A stretch of DNA of 64,000 nt. Source: Oceaniferula spumae. GTDB taxonomy: Bacteria; Verrucomicrobiota; Verrucomicrobiia; Verrucomicrobiales; Akkermansiaceae. Both the position numbers and the translations under genes were made by a program. The stretch lies in the NCBI RefSeq assembly GCF_042849255.1, contig NZ_AP026866.1, positions 1,550,001-1,614,000 of the forward strand, in the 5' to 3' direction. Numbering within the stretch: the stretch's first letter is position 1; each line of letters starts with the position of its first letter. Below the pieces are notes generated by a model, which saw only the letters and a program-made list of their open reading frames with translations, was not told the DNA's origin and searched no databases. This document shows positions 1-8,923 of the stretch, piece after piece.

Positions 1-1
1 A

Positions 2-763
2 AACAAACGTCAACCGACAGTTTACCGTATCCACGAAGACCCGGATCCGGACCGACTCAATGAATACGCAGAGCTGGCTAAACTTCATGGTTACAAACCC
101 GGCGACCTGACGAACAAAAAGCACATTCAAGCACTGTTAGACAAAGCCAAGGGCACCATTGAAGAACCCGCCATCAAGATCGGACTGCTGAAATCACTCA
201 AGCGCGCTGCCTATTTCCAAGATCCGTTAGGTCACTACGGCCTGTCGAAGGAGAACTACTGTCACTTCACATCACCAATCCGTCGCTACGCGGACTTGAT
301 CGTACACCGGGCCCTGCAAAAACACCTCGGGAATCCGCCAGCCAAAGCCGACCGCACCCCCGGGCCAGGTGAGATGGCACAGATCGCCCTGCACATTTCC
401 GAAACCGAGCGCACCAGCGCGGAGGCGGAAAACGAATCACGCCGTCTGAAAATGCTGCAGTATCTTCACATGTGCACGTTGGAAAAAGATCCACCAACCT
501 TCAACGTCGTGATCACCGAGGTGCGTCACTTCGGTCTCTTCGTCGAAGCTGTTGACATCCAAACCAAAGGCCTCGTCAAAGTTGAAGACTTACCGCCGCT
601 CAAAGGCGGCAAAGAATGGAAATTTGAAGCGAACCTGATGCGCTTCACCGGTCCCTACGAGCAAATGTTCACCGTCGGACAGCAACACCTCTGCCACGTC
701 GCACACGTCGATATGGAACAACAACGAGTAGACTTCAAGCTGGCGGACGCGCAACAAGAGTAA
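2..763 (+). CDS. rnr: Ribonuclease R, C-terminal part (5' end outside window)
   Basis: This is the 3' end of an RNase II/R family 3'-5' exoribonuclease. The frame is open from base 2, so the gene starts upstream of the window. The catalytic RNB domain is recognisable by YRIHEDPD near the left edge and by FTSPIRRYADLIVHR around 271-312, the signature of the family. A C-terminal S1 RNA-binding domain follows (VVITEVRHFGLFVEA, about 510-555). RNase R degrades structured RNA and works in mRNA decay and rRNA quality control in the cytoplasm. The presence of S1 after RNB and the YRIHE motif favour RNase R over RNase II. The stop is TAA at 761-763. Confidence 0.93.
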   Translation, partial: NKRQPTVYRIHEDPDPDRLNEYAELAKLHGYKPGDLTNKKHIQALLDKAKGTIEEPAIKIGLLKSLKRAAYFQDPLGHYGLSKENYCHFTSPIRRYADLIVHRALQKHLGNPPAKADRTPGPGEMAQIALHISETERTSAEAENESRRLKMLQYLHMCTLEKDPPTFNVVITEVRHFGLFVEAVDIQTKGLVKVEDLPPLKGGKEWKFEANLMRFTGPYEQMFTVGQQHLCHVAHVDMEQQRVDFKLADAQQE

Positions 764-795
764 GCGCTTAACAAAGCCATACCCCTTAAAATAGT

Positions 796-825
796 CACTC
801 TCCGGTCCTTGCGGAACGGAGAGTG
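796..825 (+). terminator. Hairpin downstream of RNase R
   Basis: A perfect 9-bp stem CACTCTCCG (796-804) pairs with CGGAGAGTG (817-825). After one mismatch three more pairs follow, with a TTGC loop. It lies 33 nt after the RNase R stop. No U-run follows (the next bases are CACACACACA), so it may be an RNA-stabilising hairpin rather than a classical intrinsic terminator. Confidence 0.5.
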
Positions 826-952
826 CACACACACAAATGTCAGTGATGGGATAAAACGATGTCAAATCCACTGACGTATGACAACATGTCAGAAACAGGT
901 AGCTTCGTATTGTATGTTCCTGCTAAATCGAAGAAACCTACATTAACACGCT

Positions 953-1909
953 TTAATTCATCATCCCTTGGCGAAAAGCGCCCGGTGTGAGCCCACAGAT
1001 CTTTTTGAATACTCTGGTCAGATGGGGCTGGTCGGAGAAACCACAGGTTACAGCGATTTCCGATAGGTTGGCATGCTTGCGGCAGAGTAAAGCGCGGGCT
1101 TTGGCCACCCTGACTCTGGAAAGGTAGCGGTAAGGACTGAGACCAGTCGCTGCCTTATAACAACGGCTGAAATGGAAATTACTCATGTTGGCCAGACCGG
1201 CGAGTTCATCGACGCTGATGTCAGATTCAAGGTTGTCTTCAATGTATTCGTGAATACGCGCACAAGTATTGGAGTTGAGCGCCACTACCTTTCCTAGCCC
1301 TCGCTTTCGAGCATCCATCACGTGTTGCACTTGATAGGCGACAAAAAGCTCTGCCAAATCGAGGATGAACGTGTCGCTCGCAGCGCGACTGATATTCTGC
1401 CTCTCGCGCATCAGTCGCAAGAAATCTCTGGCCAATCGACAAATGCTGGAAGTTCTGTCGCCTAGCACCGGAGTCAATTCTGATAAAAAGCAGTGCACAC
1501 TTCCGACATCATAGTGATCCAGCACTTCCATGATAAGAGAATCGGGAATCAACACATGCAGTGCGGATTCGTGCATCCGACTGAACTGCCAGTGAGTCTT
1601 GGTAAAAGGTGGTATATAGACCAAACCATCATCGTGCATGGTGGAGGAGAGATTCACCTCCGTATTGCCTGCCTGGGTAAGGAAATAGCTAGGACCGCGT
1701 GACTCCTGCACAATCAACCAGTGACGGGAATGAACCGGCATCGCAAAGTCGGCATCTGAGACTTTGTGATAGCACTCAACATAGCTGCTCACACCGGGTG
1801 CCTCAATCCTACGGCAGCCGTCCCGGACATGGGGCGGCGTGCTAAGATCACGGTGCGTGGCATTCGTGACAGCTTGTAGGGGAGTATTCAATGTGCGTGT
1901 TAGATACAT
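953..1909 (-). CDS. AraC-family transcriptional regulator
   Basis: A 318-residue AraC/XylS-type regulator. The last about 100 residues form the double helix-turn-helix: IHEYIEDNLESDISVDELA, then MSNFHFSRCYKAATGLSPY, then the second HTH CGFSDQPHLTRVFKKICGLTP. The N-terminal about 200 residues would be the effector-binding or dimerisation domain and show no motif I can assign to a ligand. It faces away from the VIT/vWA lipoprotein gene across about 245 bp that holds an inverted repeat at 1995-2016. Control of that neighbour or of itself is a guess from position only. Confidence 0.9.
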   Translation of the reverse strand: MYLTRTLNTPLQAVTNATHRDLSTPPHVRDGCRRIEAPGVSSYVECYHKVSDADFAMPVHSRHWLIVQESRGPSYFLTQAGNTEVNLSSTMHDDGLVYIPPFTKTHWQFSRMHESALHVLIPDSLIMEVLDHYDVGSVHCFLSELTPVLGDRTSSICRLARDFLRLMRERQNISRAASDTFILDLAELFVAYQVQHVMDARKRGLGKVVALNSNTCARIHEYIEDNLESDISVDELAGLANMSNFHFSRCYKAATGLSPYRYLSRVRVAKARALLCRKHANLSEIAVTCGFSDQPHLTRVFKKICGLTPGAFRQGMMN

Positions 1910-1994
1910 TCATACTAACTCAGAAGTGTGACCATCCACAAGACAAACCTGTTTTTACTGACAGTGCCCAAGTATGGGAGGGAGGGCGCATTAA

Positions 1995-2016
1995 CAGCCA
2001 GACACCCGACTGGCTG
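1995..2016. promoter_or_regulatory. Inverted repeat in divergent AraC/VIT intergenic region
   Basis: CAGCCAG (1995-2001) and CTGGCTG (2010-2016) form a perfect 7-bp inverted repeat with an 8-bp spacer between two divergent genes. It could be an operator or a leader hairpin. AraC proteins usually bind direct repeats, so the link to the neighbouring regulator is weak. Confidence 0.35.
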
Positions 2017-2155
2017 ACAATGCGAATTCATCAGGAAATGAGCTAATTTCCCAATGAATCAGCACTCACCACTGGGCAAATTCCACCTCCCGACAAATTA
2101 AGTTGCCATCCAGAACTTGGCCTATATGCTAAATATCCAGCATTTAATATCCTTC

Positions 2156-5029
2156 ATGAAACTTTTGCACCTCCTTCTCCCCCTCTCCTTCTTGCTTCTG
2201 GCCGGTTGCCATCATTCATCGTCTGATCGATCACTCACCATCGAGAATCAGGCCAAAGGCAGACAACATATTCGGATCACCGACGTGGAAGCCAACGTTG
2301 TAATCACTGGCCGCATGGCTGAGACCACAATGCTGCTCAAGTTCGAGAACAGCTCAGACCGTGTGTTGGAGGCTATGCTCGATCTTCCACTGCCAGAAGG
2401 AGCAAGCATCTCCCGATACGCGCTCGAAGTGAACGGTAAACTGCGTGAAGGCGTCATCGTGGACAAACAGCTGGGACGAGTCGCATTTGAAAACACGATT
2501 CGACAAGGCATCGACCCAGGCCTTCTGGAAAAGACCCAAGGAAACCGATTTCGCACCCGCATCTACCCAGTGCCAGCCAAAGGCAGCAAAAGGGTGTTGG
2601 TCAGCTATATCGAGCCATTGAAAAGCTACAACGGCAGCACTAATCAAATGCGCTACAACCTTCCGCTGTCACTTTCCAAAAAACTGAATAATTTCAAACT
2701 TCGCATGACCAGCCAGCAGCAAGGTTCTGTCATCACTCCAATTGGTAAAGTGTCCGGTGTTGTAAAACCTTCGAAGGAACTGAGTATCGATCGTAGAAAC
2801 ACCCGTGTTAGGGATTTGAGTTTTCTAATCAGCACAAACGCTGAAGACGCCGATGTGATCATCCAGCGTGGGAACGATGGGAGCAGGTATTTCCATCTCA
2901 CCCATCAGCTTCCTACGACCAGCCTTCATCCGCGCTCTAAACCCGAACGAATCCTGCTGGTATGGGACGCTTCTCACTCCATGGGTTCGCGAGATCTTAA
3001 ACGCGAACTCGCACTTCTGGATCAGTATTTCGAGTATAACTCTAACACCCAAGTTGATCTTAGAATCCTCCGCGATCAATTACTCAACGGTGGCCGTTTC
3101 TCCGTGACTGAAGGCAACTGGCAATCTCTTCACACCACACTCAAAAACCTTCATGCAGACGGAGCAACTCGCATGGACCGGTTGAAAATTCCATCCAGCA
3201 CATACGGTGCCGTTTTCTACTTTGGCGATGGCCTATCAACCATCGGTGATGCTCCGTCGAGGTGGGGAAACAGCCCTGTTTTCACCGTCAATTCATCGGC
3301 TAGTGCTGACCATATTCTACTCTCGCAAATGGCCAAAACCACAGGTGGTGCGAACCTTAACCTTAGCCACCTAACAGACCAACAGGCGGCACGGCGGCTG
3401 ACTCACGAGAATCTGTCCTTGATCAAAGTGAGCGGTGCTGGCGTTGCAGAAACCATCACCGACTCTGGTGATGCCCACGCCACGGTTAGCGGCAGGATGA
3501 CCCAGTCGAAGGCGACATTAAAACTTCACTACGGCGTCAACCGGAAGGTCCTAACTGTCAAAACAGTCCGCTTGGACACAGCTTCCCACAGCAGCCGAGG
3601 AAACATAGCTGCTAAGCTCTGGGCGCAAGGTCGGGTGAATGAACTCGCATCAGCCAAGCGGAAGAACCGAGCCAAGATCGTTAAACTCGCACAGACACAC
3701 CACTTGGTTACTGAGTTCACATCGCTGATCGTGTTGGATCGCATCGAGGATTATGTGCGGTATCGGATCGTTCCCCCTGAGGCGTCGATGCGGAAACAAT
3801 ACTACGAAAGTCTCAAAGACACGGAAGCTTATGACGGTAGCGAGCCTGCTGATATGCAATCCATCTACGAGGAATGGAAGGATCAGGTCAAATGGCACCA
3901 GGAAAAATTCCCGCGTCCTGCCCGCAAACGACCATCGTCCGTCGGCGATGGGACAACGGATAATTTGCCTCCTGCACCAGCCCCTGTCATGTCCATGCCG
4001 ATGGGTGGAGGTAGAGTTTCTAACGTAGCCACCGCCGGTTTACGCTCCGGAGATTTCGCCATCACCCGGAACAGCATCGATGCCATTCTGAACAATCCAT
4101 CGCGAACTCCCAAGTCCTCGATTTCGATCAAAGGCTGGCAACCGGACACGCCTTATCTCAAAGCTCTGCAAAAGGCGGTCATCTCAAAAAAACCGCTCTT
4201 ACCTGTCTACTATCAGTGGAAAGAGAAACACGGCCGCAGTGCCGGATTTTATCTCGACGTGGCCGATTTCTTCATCGCCCAAAAACGCCCTACAATTGCC
4301 AAGCGGATTCTCAGCAACCTCGCTGAACTCAGTCCCGAAAGTCCGGAAATGCTGCGCATCCTAGCGCACCGATACAGCCAACTGGCAGAGTATGAACTCG
4401 CTGAAATGTTATTCAAAGAAGTGGCGGAAATTCGCGAGGAAGAACCACAAAGTCGACGCGATCTCGCCCTCTTGTTAGTCAAAAGGAAACGCTACCAAGA
4501 AGCCGCCGATTTACTCTGGCAAGTAGTCAGTCGGAAATGGAACGGTCGCTTTGACGGAGTCCAGATGATCGCGCTGAACGAGTGGAATCAGCTGGTCAGC
4601 GAACACAGATCGAAAGTCAGAGTCAGAGCGTCCCAACAGCGTTTTCGCCATCTCATGGACTGCGATATTCGCGTTATCATTTCTTGGGACACAGACAACT
4701 CAGACATGGACCTCTGGGTGACCGATCCCAAGGGCGAGAAATGCTATTACTCGAATACCCTCACCAGACTCGGTGGTCGGATCTCAGATGACATGACCGA
4801 TGGCCGCGGCCCTGAAGAGTTCCTGATCCGCCGTGCACCGAGTGGGAAATACAAAATCCAAGCCAACTACTACGGCTCACGTCAACAAACATTGATCGGA
4901 CCGACTACTCTTCACGCCACCGTGATCACCAACTGGGGGCGATCTAACCAGAAAGAAAAACACCTCACCTTCCGCCTCGGCCAAAAAAGCGAGGTTGTGG
5001 AAATTGGTGAGGTGGATTTTGAACGCTAG
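2156..5029 (+). CDS. VIT/vWA-domain lipoprotein with TPR-like and DUF2135 C-terminus
   Basis: A large secreted protein of 957 residues from the ATG at 2156. An in-frame ATG at 2117 adds 13 residues, but the signal starts cleanly at MKLLHLLLPL with lipobox LLAGC, so the protein is probably a lipoprotein. Domains in order: a VIT domain (about 40-170, LEAMLDLPLPEGASISRYAL); a von Willebrand A domain (about 265-430) with the MIDAS-like DASHS motif; a linker rich in P and M (about 600-640); helical TPR-like repeats (about 695-810, FKEVAEIREEEPQSRRDLAL); and a DUF2135 (YfaP-like) domain at the end (ISWDTDNSDMDLWVTDP). VIT/vWA proteins are thought to mediate metal-dependent protein-protein contacts at the cell surface. 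No LPXTG or PEP tail is visible. The partner is unknown. Confidence 0.88.
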   Translation: MKLLHLLLPLSFLLLAGCHHSSSDRSLTIENQAKGRQHIRITDVEANVVITGRMAETTMLLKFENSSDRVLEAMLDLPLPEGASISRYALEVNGKLREGVIVDKQLGRVAFENTIRQGIDPGLLEKTQGNRFRTRIYPVPAKGSKRVLVSYIEPLKSYNGSTNQMRYNLPLSLSKKLNNFKLRMTSQQQGSVITPIGKVSGVVKPSKELSIDRRNTRVRDLSFLISTNAEDADVIIQRGNDGSRYFHLTHQLPTTSLHPRSKPERILLVWDASHSMGSRDLKRELALLDQYFEYNSNTQVDLRILRDQLLNGGRFSVTEGNWQSLHTTLKNLHADGATRMDRLKIPSSTYGAVFYFGDGLSTIGDAPSRWGNSPVFTVNSSASADHILLSQMAKTTGGANLNLSHLTDQQAARRLTHENLSLIKVSGAGVAETITDSGDAHATVSGRMTQSKATLKLHYGVNRKVLTVKTVRLDTASHSSRGNIAAKLWAQGRVNELASAKRKNRAKIVKLAQTHHLVTEFTSLIVLDRIEDYVRYRIVPPEASMRKQYYESLKDTEAYDGSEPADMQSIYEEWKDQVKWHQEKFPRPARKRPSSVGDGTTDNLPPAPAPVMSMPMGGGRVSNVATAGLRSGDFAITRNSIDAILNNPSRTPKSSISIKGWQPDTPYLKALQKAVISKKPLLPVYYQWKEKHGRSAGFYLDVADFFIAQKRPTIAKRILSNLAELSPESPEMLRILAHRYSQLAEYELAEMLFKEVAEIREEEPQSRRDLALLLVKRKRYQEAADLLWQVVSRKWNGRFDGVQMIALNEWNQLVSEHRSKVRVRASQQRFRHLMDCDIRVIISWDTDNSDMDLWVTDPKGEKCYYSNTLTRLGGRISDDMTDGRGPEEFLIRRAPSGKYKIQANYYGSRQQTLIGPTTLHATVITNWGRSNQKEKHLTFRLGQKSEVVEIGEVDFER

Positions 5030-5041
5030 GTTCTCTTTCGC

Positions 5042-6586
5042 TTAGTGTCTGAAGTGACGGTGGCCGGTGAAGACCATGGCGATGCCTGCTGCGTCGGCAG
5101 CGTCGATGACCTCTTGGTCACGGATCGAGCCTCCAGGCTGGATACAGGCCGTGGCACCGGCTTCGATAGCGGCGTTGAGGCCGTCTGCGAAGGGTAACAT
5201 GGCGTCTGATGCCATGATGCTGCCTTTCAGAGAGAGGCCAGCTTCGTTAGCTTTCCAGACCGCGATGCGGGAGGAATCCACACGGCTCATCTGGCCGGCA
5301 CCGATACCGAGTGTGCGGTCGGCTCCAGAGTAGACGATGGCGTTGGACTTGACGTGTTTGACCACGCGCCAGCCGAAACGCATCGCGCGGATTTCTTCCT
5401 CGGACGGTGGGCGTTTGGTGACGACTTTCTCTTCGATGTTGTCGAGGCCGAGCGTGGTGTGATCGCGGCCCATGACCATCAGGCCACCAGGAGCGGAGCG
5501 AATCACAGGATCTTTTCTAACACTCTCCCAAGCTTCCGTGTTAAGCTTGATCAGACGAAGGTTTTTCTTCTTCTGCAAGATCGCACGTGCTTCGGGCTCG
5601 AAGTCAGGAGCGATGATGACATCGGTGAAGATGGAGGAAATAATACGAGCCAGCCCTTCAGTGAGTGGACGGTTGACCACGATTACGCCGCCGAATGGTG
5701 CTTGTGTATCAGTCTCGTAAGCGAGCTGCCATGCCTTGCGGAGGTCATCATCGTGCTGCCCCATTCCACAGGGGTTGGTGTGCTTGAGAATACCTACGGT
5801 AGGACGCACGAAGTCAGTGATCAGATCTGATGCCGCCTCGATATCGAGAATGTTCGTGTAGCTGAGTTCCTTGCCTTGGAGCTGGGAAAAGACATCACTG
5901 AAGTTGCCGTAGAGAGTGGTCGGCTGATGCGGATTGTCACCGTAGCGAAGTTCGCGGTCGAGAGGCAGACTGATAGTCAGATGGGAGCGAGTACCCTCAC
6001 CGGCCTGGGACAGGTAGTTGGTGATGGCGGTATCGTAGGTGGAAGTGCGGAGGAAAACTTTCACCGCCAGTTCTTCGCGCAGTTTGAAGGAAGTGTCTCC
6101 GTCGTGCTCTTTCATTTCAGAGAGAACGCGATCGTAATCGGAGGGATCGGTGACGACGGTGACGCTCTTGTAGTTTTTCGCAGCACTGCGGAGCATGGAA
6201 GGTCCGCCGATGTCGATATTTTCAATTGCCTCTTCAAGAGTGACGCCCTCTTTGGCGATGGTTTCCACGAAGGGGTAGAGATTTACCACTACGAGATCGA
6301 TGGGTGGAATGTCGTTATCCTTAGCTTGCTTGAGATGATCTTTGTCATCGCGCTTGTGGAGCAGACCGCCGTGCACCTTGGGGTGGAGAGTTTTGACCCG
6401 ACCCTCAAACAGCTCAGGAGCGCCAGTGTACTCAGAAACGTCAATCACTGGAAGACCAGCTTCGCGGAGAGTCTTGGAGGTGCCGCCGGTGGAGAGCAAT
6501 TCGACGCCGTGGTCGTGCAGCCCTTGGGCGAAATCAACGAGACCCGATTTATCGGATACGGAAAGGAGAGCGCGTGTAATAGCCAT
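5042..6586 (-). CDS. purH: Bifunctional AICAR formyltransferase / IMP cyclohydrolase
   Basis: Catalyses the last two steps of purine synthesis: formylation of AICAR by 10-formyl-THF, then ring closure to IMP. The 514 residues match the family length. The N-terminal MGS-like cyclohydrolase half starts ALLSVSDKSGL and contains KTLHPKVHGG and VVVNLYPF. The transformylase half contains RYGDNPHQ, ILKHTNPCGMGQ and a C-terminal FTGHRHFRH. It is convergent with the VIT/vWA gene (12 bp apart) and lies 46 bp downstream of the metal permease. No purine operator or riboswitch fits in that short gap, so it may be read through from the metal operon or have its own weak promoter. Confidence 0.97.
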   Translation of the reverse strand: MAITRALLSVSDKSGLVDFAQGLHDHGVELLSTGGTSKTLREAGLPVIDVSEYTGAPELFEGRVKTLHPKVHGGLLHKRDDKDHLKQAKDNDIPPIDLVVVNLYPFVETIAKEGVTLEEAIENIDIGGPSMLRSAAKNYKSVTVVTDPSDYDRVLSEMKEHDGDTSFKLREELAVKVFLRTSTYDTAITNYLSQAGEGTRSHLTISLPLDRELRYGDNPHQPTTLYGNFSDVFSQLQGKELSYTNILDIEAASDLITDFVRPTVGILKHTNPCGMGQHDDDLRKAWQLAYETDTQAPFGGVIVVNRPLTEGLARIISSIFTDVIIAPDFEPEARAILQKKKNLRLIKLNTEAWESVRKDPVIRSAPGGLMVMGRDHTTLGLDNIEEKVVTKRPPSEEEIRAMRFGWRVVKHVKSNAIVYSGADRTLGIGAGQMSRVDSSRIAVWKANEAGLSLKGSIMASDAMLPFADGLNAAIEAGATACIQPGGSIRDQEVIDAADAAGIAMVFTGHRHFRH

Positions 6587-6632
6587 AATGTAAATTACCC
6601 GTGAGAAGGTGCCCCCCGCTTAACGGTTCAGG

Positions 6633-7580
6633 CTACTCGGAGCAAGCGGAATGTGATGCATCCGCATCCGGATTTTCCTCGTCCTCCTTCAGCCATTTCC
6701 ACATCAGACCGTCGACAGGCCCGAGTAACCAAGCCAGAATCAACAGAACGCCACCGCAGACCACCACCGCCGATGCCATGTCTGTATTGAACCAGACGTG
6801 AATATAGAGACCTCCCACCGCTGAGAGCAGGGCGTGAAGCGCGGCCAGAACGAGCATAACCTTCAGCCGATGCGTGCAGAGGTAGGCCGAGGCACCGGGT
6901 AGAATCAGCAGGGCTATGACGAGGATCGCGCCCACGGCCTGGAAAGCGGCGACCACAATGAAGGAAACCGCAAACATGGTGCAGTAGTGAATCACGGCCG
7001 GCTTGTATCCATACGACGCGGCCAAACCTGGATCGAAGGAACTGAGTAGCAGCACACGGTAAAATAAGACCATCAGAAAGACAGTCATCAGTGACACTCC
7101 GGCCATCACTAGCACAGGCTGGGGAACCATCGCGCCGAACAATTGCACATGCTCCTCTTCCAGCAATAAGCCCAGCCTTCCGTGCAGCACACAATCGAGG
7201 TCGAGGTCGACGTTTTTTCCCAGCATCGTCTCCATCAACACCACGCCTAGCGCGAACAGAGCTGTGAACGAGATGCCGGTGGCGGCGTCTTGCTTGACTC
7301 GTGTTTTCCGATGAATCAGCTCGATGAATACAGTCGATGCCAAACCGGCCAAACCCGCACCCACGATCAACCATGGAGAGGCCAGATCACCGGTGAAGAC
7401 AAAGGCGATGACCACACCGGGAAACACGCTGTGACTGATCGCATCCCCTGTCAAAGCCATGCGACGCAGGATCAGAAACGATCCCATCTGCGAGCATGGC
7501 AGAGCCACAAGGAAAGCCATCAGCATCAGCCAAAAGGCGCCGAAGCCGAGGTTTTCCCATGGAATGGTTAGGTAGTTCAT
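6633..7580 (-). CDS. Metal ABC transporter permease (ABC-3 family), second subunit
   Basis: A 315-residue integral membrane protein with about eight hydrophobic segments, of the ABC-3 family used for Mn, Zn or Fe uptake (MntB/ZnuB/TroC/TroD). Family signatures are GSFLILRRMALTGDAISHSV near the N-terminus and GDLASPWLIVGAGLAGL after it. It is the last gene of the metal operon, separated by 6 bp from the upstream permease-repressor fusion. Two distinct permeases, each about 300 membrane residues, suggest a heterodimeric channel as in TroCD. The metal cannot be told from sequence alone. Confidence 0.92.
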   Translation of the reverse strand: MNYLTIPWENLGFGAFWLMLMAFLVALPCSQMGSFLILRRMALTGDAISHSVFPGVVIAFVFTGDLASPWLIVGAGLAGLASTVFIELIHRKTRVKQDAATGISFTALFALGVVLMETMLGKNVDLDLDCVLHGRLGLLLEEEHVQLFGAMVPQPVLVMAGVSLMTVFLMVLFYRVLLLSSFDPGLAASYGYKPAVIHYCTMFAVSFIVVAAFQAVGAILVIALLILPGASAYLCTHRLKVMLVLAALHALLSAVGGLYIHVWFNTDMASAVVVCGGVLLILAWLLGPVDGLMWKWLKEDEENPDADASHSACSE

Positions 7581-7585
7581 CGTTG

Positions 7586-7620
7586 ATCAGGAGTCGGGAA
7601 TCAGGAGCCGGGAATCCGGA
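7586..7620. repeat. 14-bp tandem repeat at the end of the permease-repressor gene
   Basis: ATCAGGAGTCGGGA (7586-7599) is followed directly by ATCAGGAGCCGGGA (7600-7613) and a partial third unit ATCCGGA. The stop codon of the permease-repressor lies in the first unit. A related degenerate string is present at 56788-56820. Confidence 0.7.
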
Positions 7621-8912
7621 ATCTGAGGTTGAGGGATCGGTTTGCCGTGAGGGTCGAGTTCGGGGAAATCGAGATCTTTTTCCAGCTGCTTGACGGTGTT
7701 GGCCCCGAGAATGTGTTCGATTTTTTCAGCATCCTCATGCACGTGGTCCTCGGCGTAGTTGGCTTCGTTGGTGAGATAAAGTTCCCACAGTCGATGATTA
7801 CGCACCATCTCCATGGCTCGCTTCCAGCCGGATGGGGTCAGATGCACTGAGTGGCCATCATCAGCCAGCTCAACAAATCCGTGTTTCAACAGGGCGGCAC
7901 ACTCTTTGCGGGCATGATCCTCGGTGTTTCTACGTTTTGCGGCGAGCTCGATCAGACTGACATCCTCGTGAAAGAATCCCCCGGCCTCTTGGATTTGATA
8001 GATCGCTTTCAGAGTGTTCTCGCGGCGCACTCGACGGCGACGTTTCGCTGTGCGGAAAATTTTGGCCAGGACTCCGTGACGGGGAGCGACGAAATAGACC
8101 ACCGCAAAAACCAACGTAGCCGCCAGAGTAATCACCGGCCCCGTGGGCATACCGTTGACATTGGCTGAGATCACCCCACCGGTGATGCCAGAGACGACAC
8201 CGAAAGCCATCGATAGCACGAGCATCTTACCAAATTTATCGGTCAGAAGATAAGCTGCTGCAGCTGGTGTGATCAGCATTGCCGAAACCAGCACCACACC
8301 AACCGCCTGTAACGCGACCACCACCGAGAAGGTTAATAGAAAATAGAAGACACCGTTCAAAAACCGCACCGGATAGCCAAGGCCTCGAGAGAACCCCTCA
8401 TCAAAGCTCATCACTAACAAGGGGCGCTTTAAGACATAAACAACCGAGCAAAGCAGCACGGTGGCCAGCATCATCATCTTCAGATCCGCAGCATTGATGG
8501 CTCCAATATTTCCAAATAGAAAATTCATTACCCCGGCTGTACTCTCTTGGTTTCGAGATTGCCACATGATGCCGAAGGCGAAGAACGATGCCAATACAAT
8601 GCCGAGAGCCGTGTCAGATTTCAGCCTGGTGGTAGACATCAGAGCCCTGACCAGACCTGCGCCTAACAGACCGGCTACAGCCGCACAGAGAAAAATGAAT
8701 AAGGGACTGCGCTCGGGGCTATAGATCAGACCAGCTACAACGCCAGGAAGCACCGCATGCGAGATGGCATCCCCCATCAAGGCCACCCGTCGCAACACCA
8801 CAAAGCTACCTAACAGACCAGCCCCTGCGCCCAAGAGAATCGCCGCCAAGATCGCCTTCCCTGCGCCGGTGGCAGGAATCAGAACATCAAAAATGGAGGC
8901 TTCTATGATCAT
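7587..8912 (-). CDS. Metal ABC permease fused to DtxR/MntR-like repressor domain
   Basis: A 441-residue fusion. Residues 1 to about 285 are an ABC-3 permease (GSFVVLRRVALMGDAISHAV, about eight membrane spans). After a basic linker (FRTAKRRRRVRRENTL) comes a complete DtxR/MntR-like module: a winged HTH (about 305-360), then the metal-binding and dimerisation helices with NHRLWELYL and HVHEDAEKIEHIL. These carry the His, Glu and His positions of DtxR metal site 1. Permeases with such a tail occur in other bacteria, but the functional role is unclear: it could be a membrane-tethered repressor or a metal-gated regulatory tail. The final residues (PDSRLLIPDS) are encoded by a 14-bp tandem repeat at 7586-7620, so the native end may have been replaced. 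An SD-like AGGTGA precedes the start. Confidence 0.9.
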   Translation of the reverse strand: MIIEASIFDVLIPATGAGKAILAAILLGAGAGLLGSFVVLRRVALMGDAISHAVLPGVVAGLIYSPERSPLFIFLCAAVAGLLGAGLVRALMSTTRLKSDTALGIVLASFFAFGIMWQSRNQESTAGVMNFLFGNIGAINAADLKMMMLATVLLCSVVYVLKRPLLVMSFDEGFSRGLGYPVRFLNGVFYFLLTFSVVVALQAVGVVLVSAMLITPAAAAYLLTDKFGKMLVLSMAFGVVSGITGGVISANVNGMPTGPVITLAATLVFAVVYFVAPRHGVLAKIFRTAKRRRRVRRENTLKAIYQIQEAGGFFHEDVSLIELAAKRRNTEDHARKECAALLKHGFVELADDGHSVHLTPSGWKRAMEMVRNHRLWELYLTNEANYAEDHVHEDAEKIEHILGANTVKQLEKDLDFPELDPHGKPIPQPQIPDSRLLIPDS

Positions 8913-8923
8913 CGGTCTATCAC

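Noticed and set aside
2156..5029. Sortase target role for the VIT/vWA protein
   Set aside because: Neither LPXTG nor PEP-CTERM tail is present; a lipobox is.
5354..5830. Long open frame opposite purH
   Set aside because: It is the complement of conserved purH coding sequence, a usual effect in GC-rich genes; no independent coding signal.
6587..6632. Purine riboswitch or PurR box ahead of purH
   Set aside because: Only 46 bp lie between purH and the permease gene, too short, and no palindrome is present.
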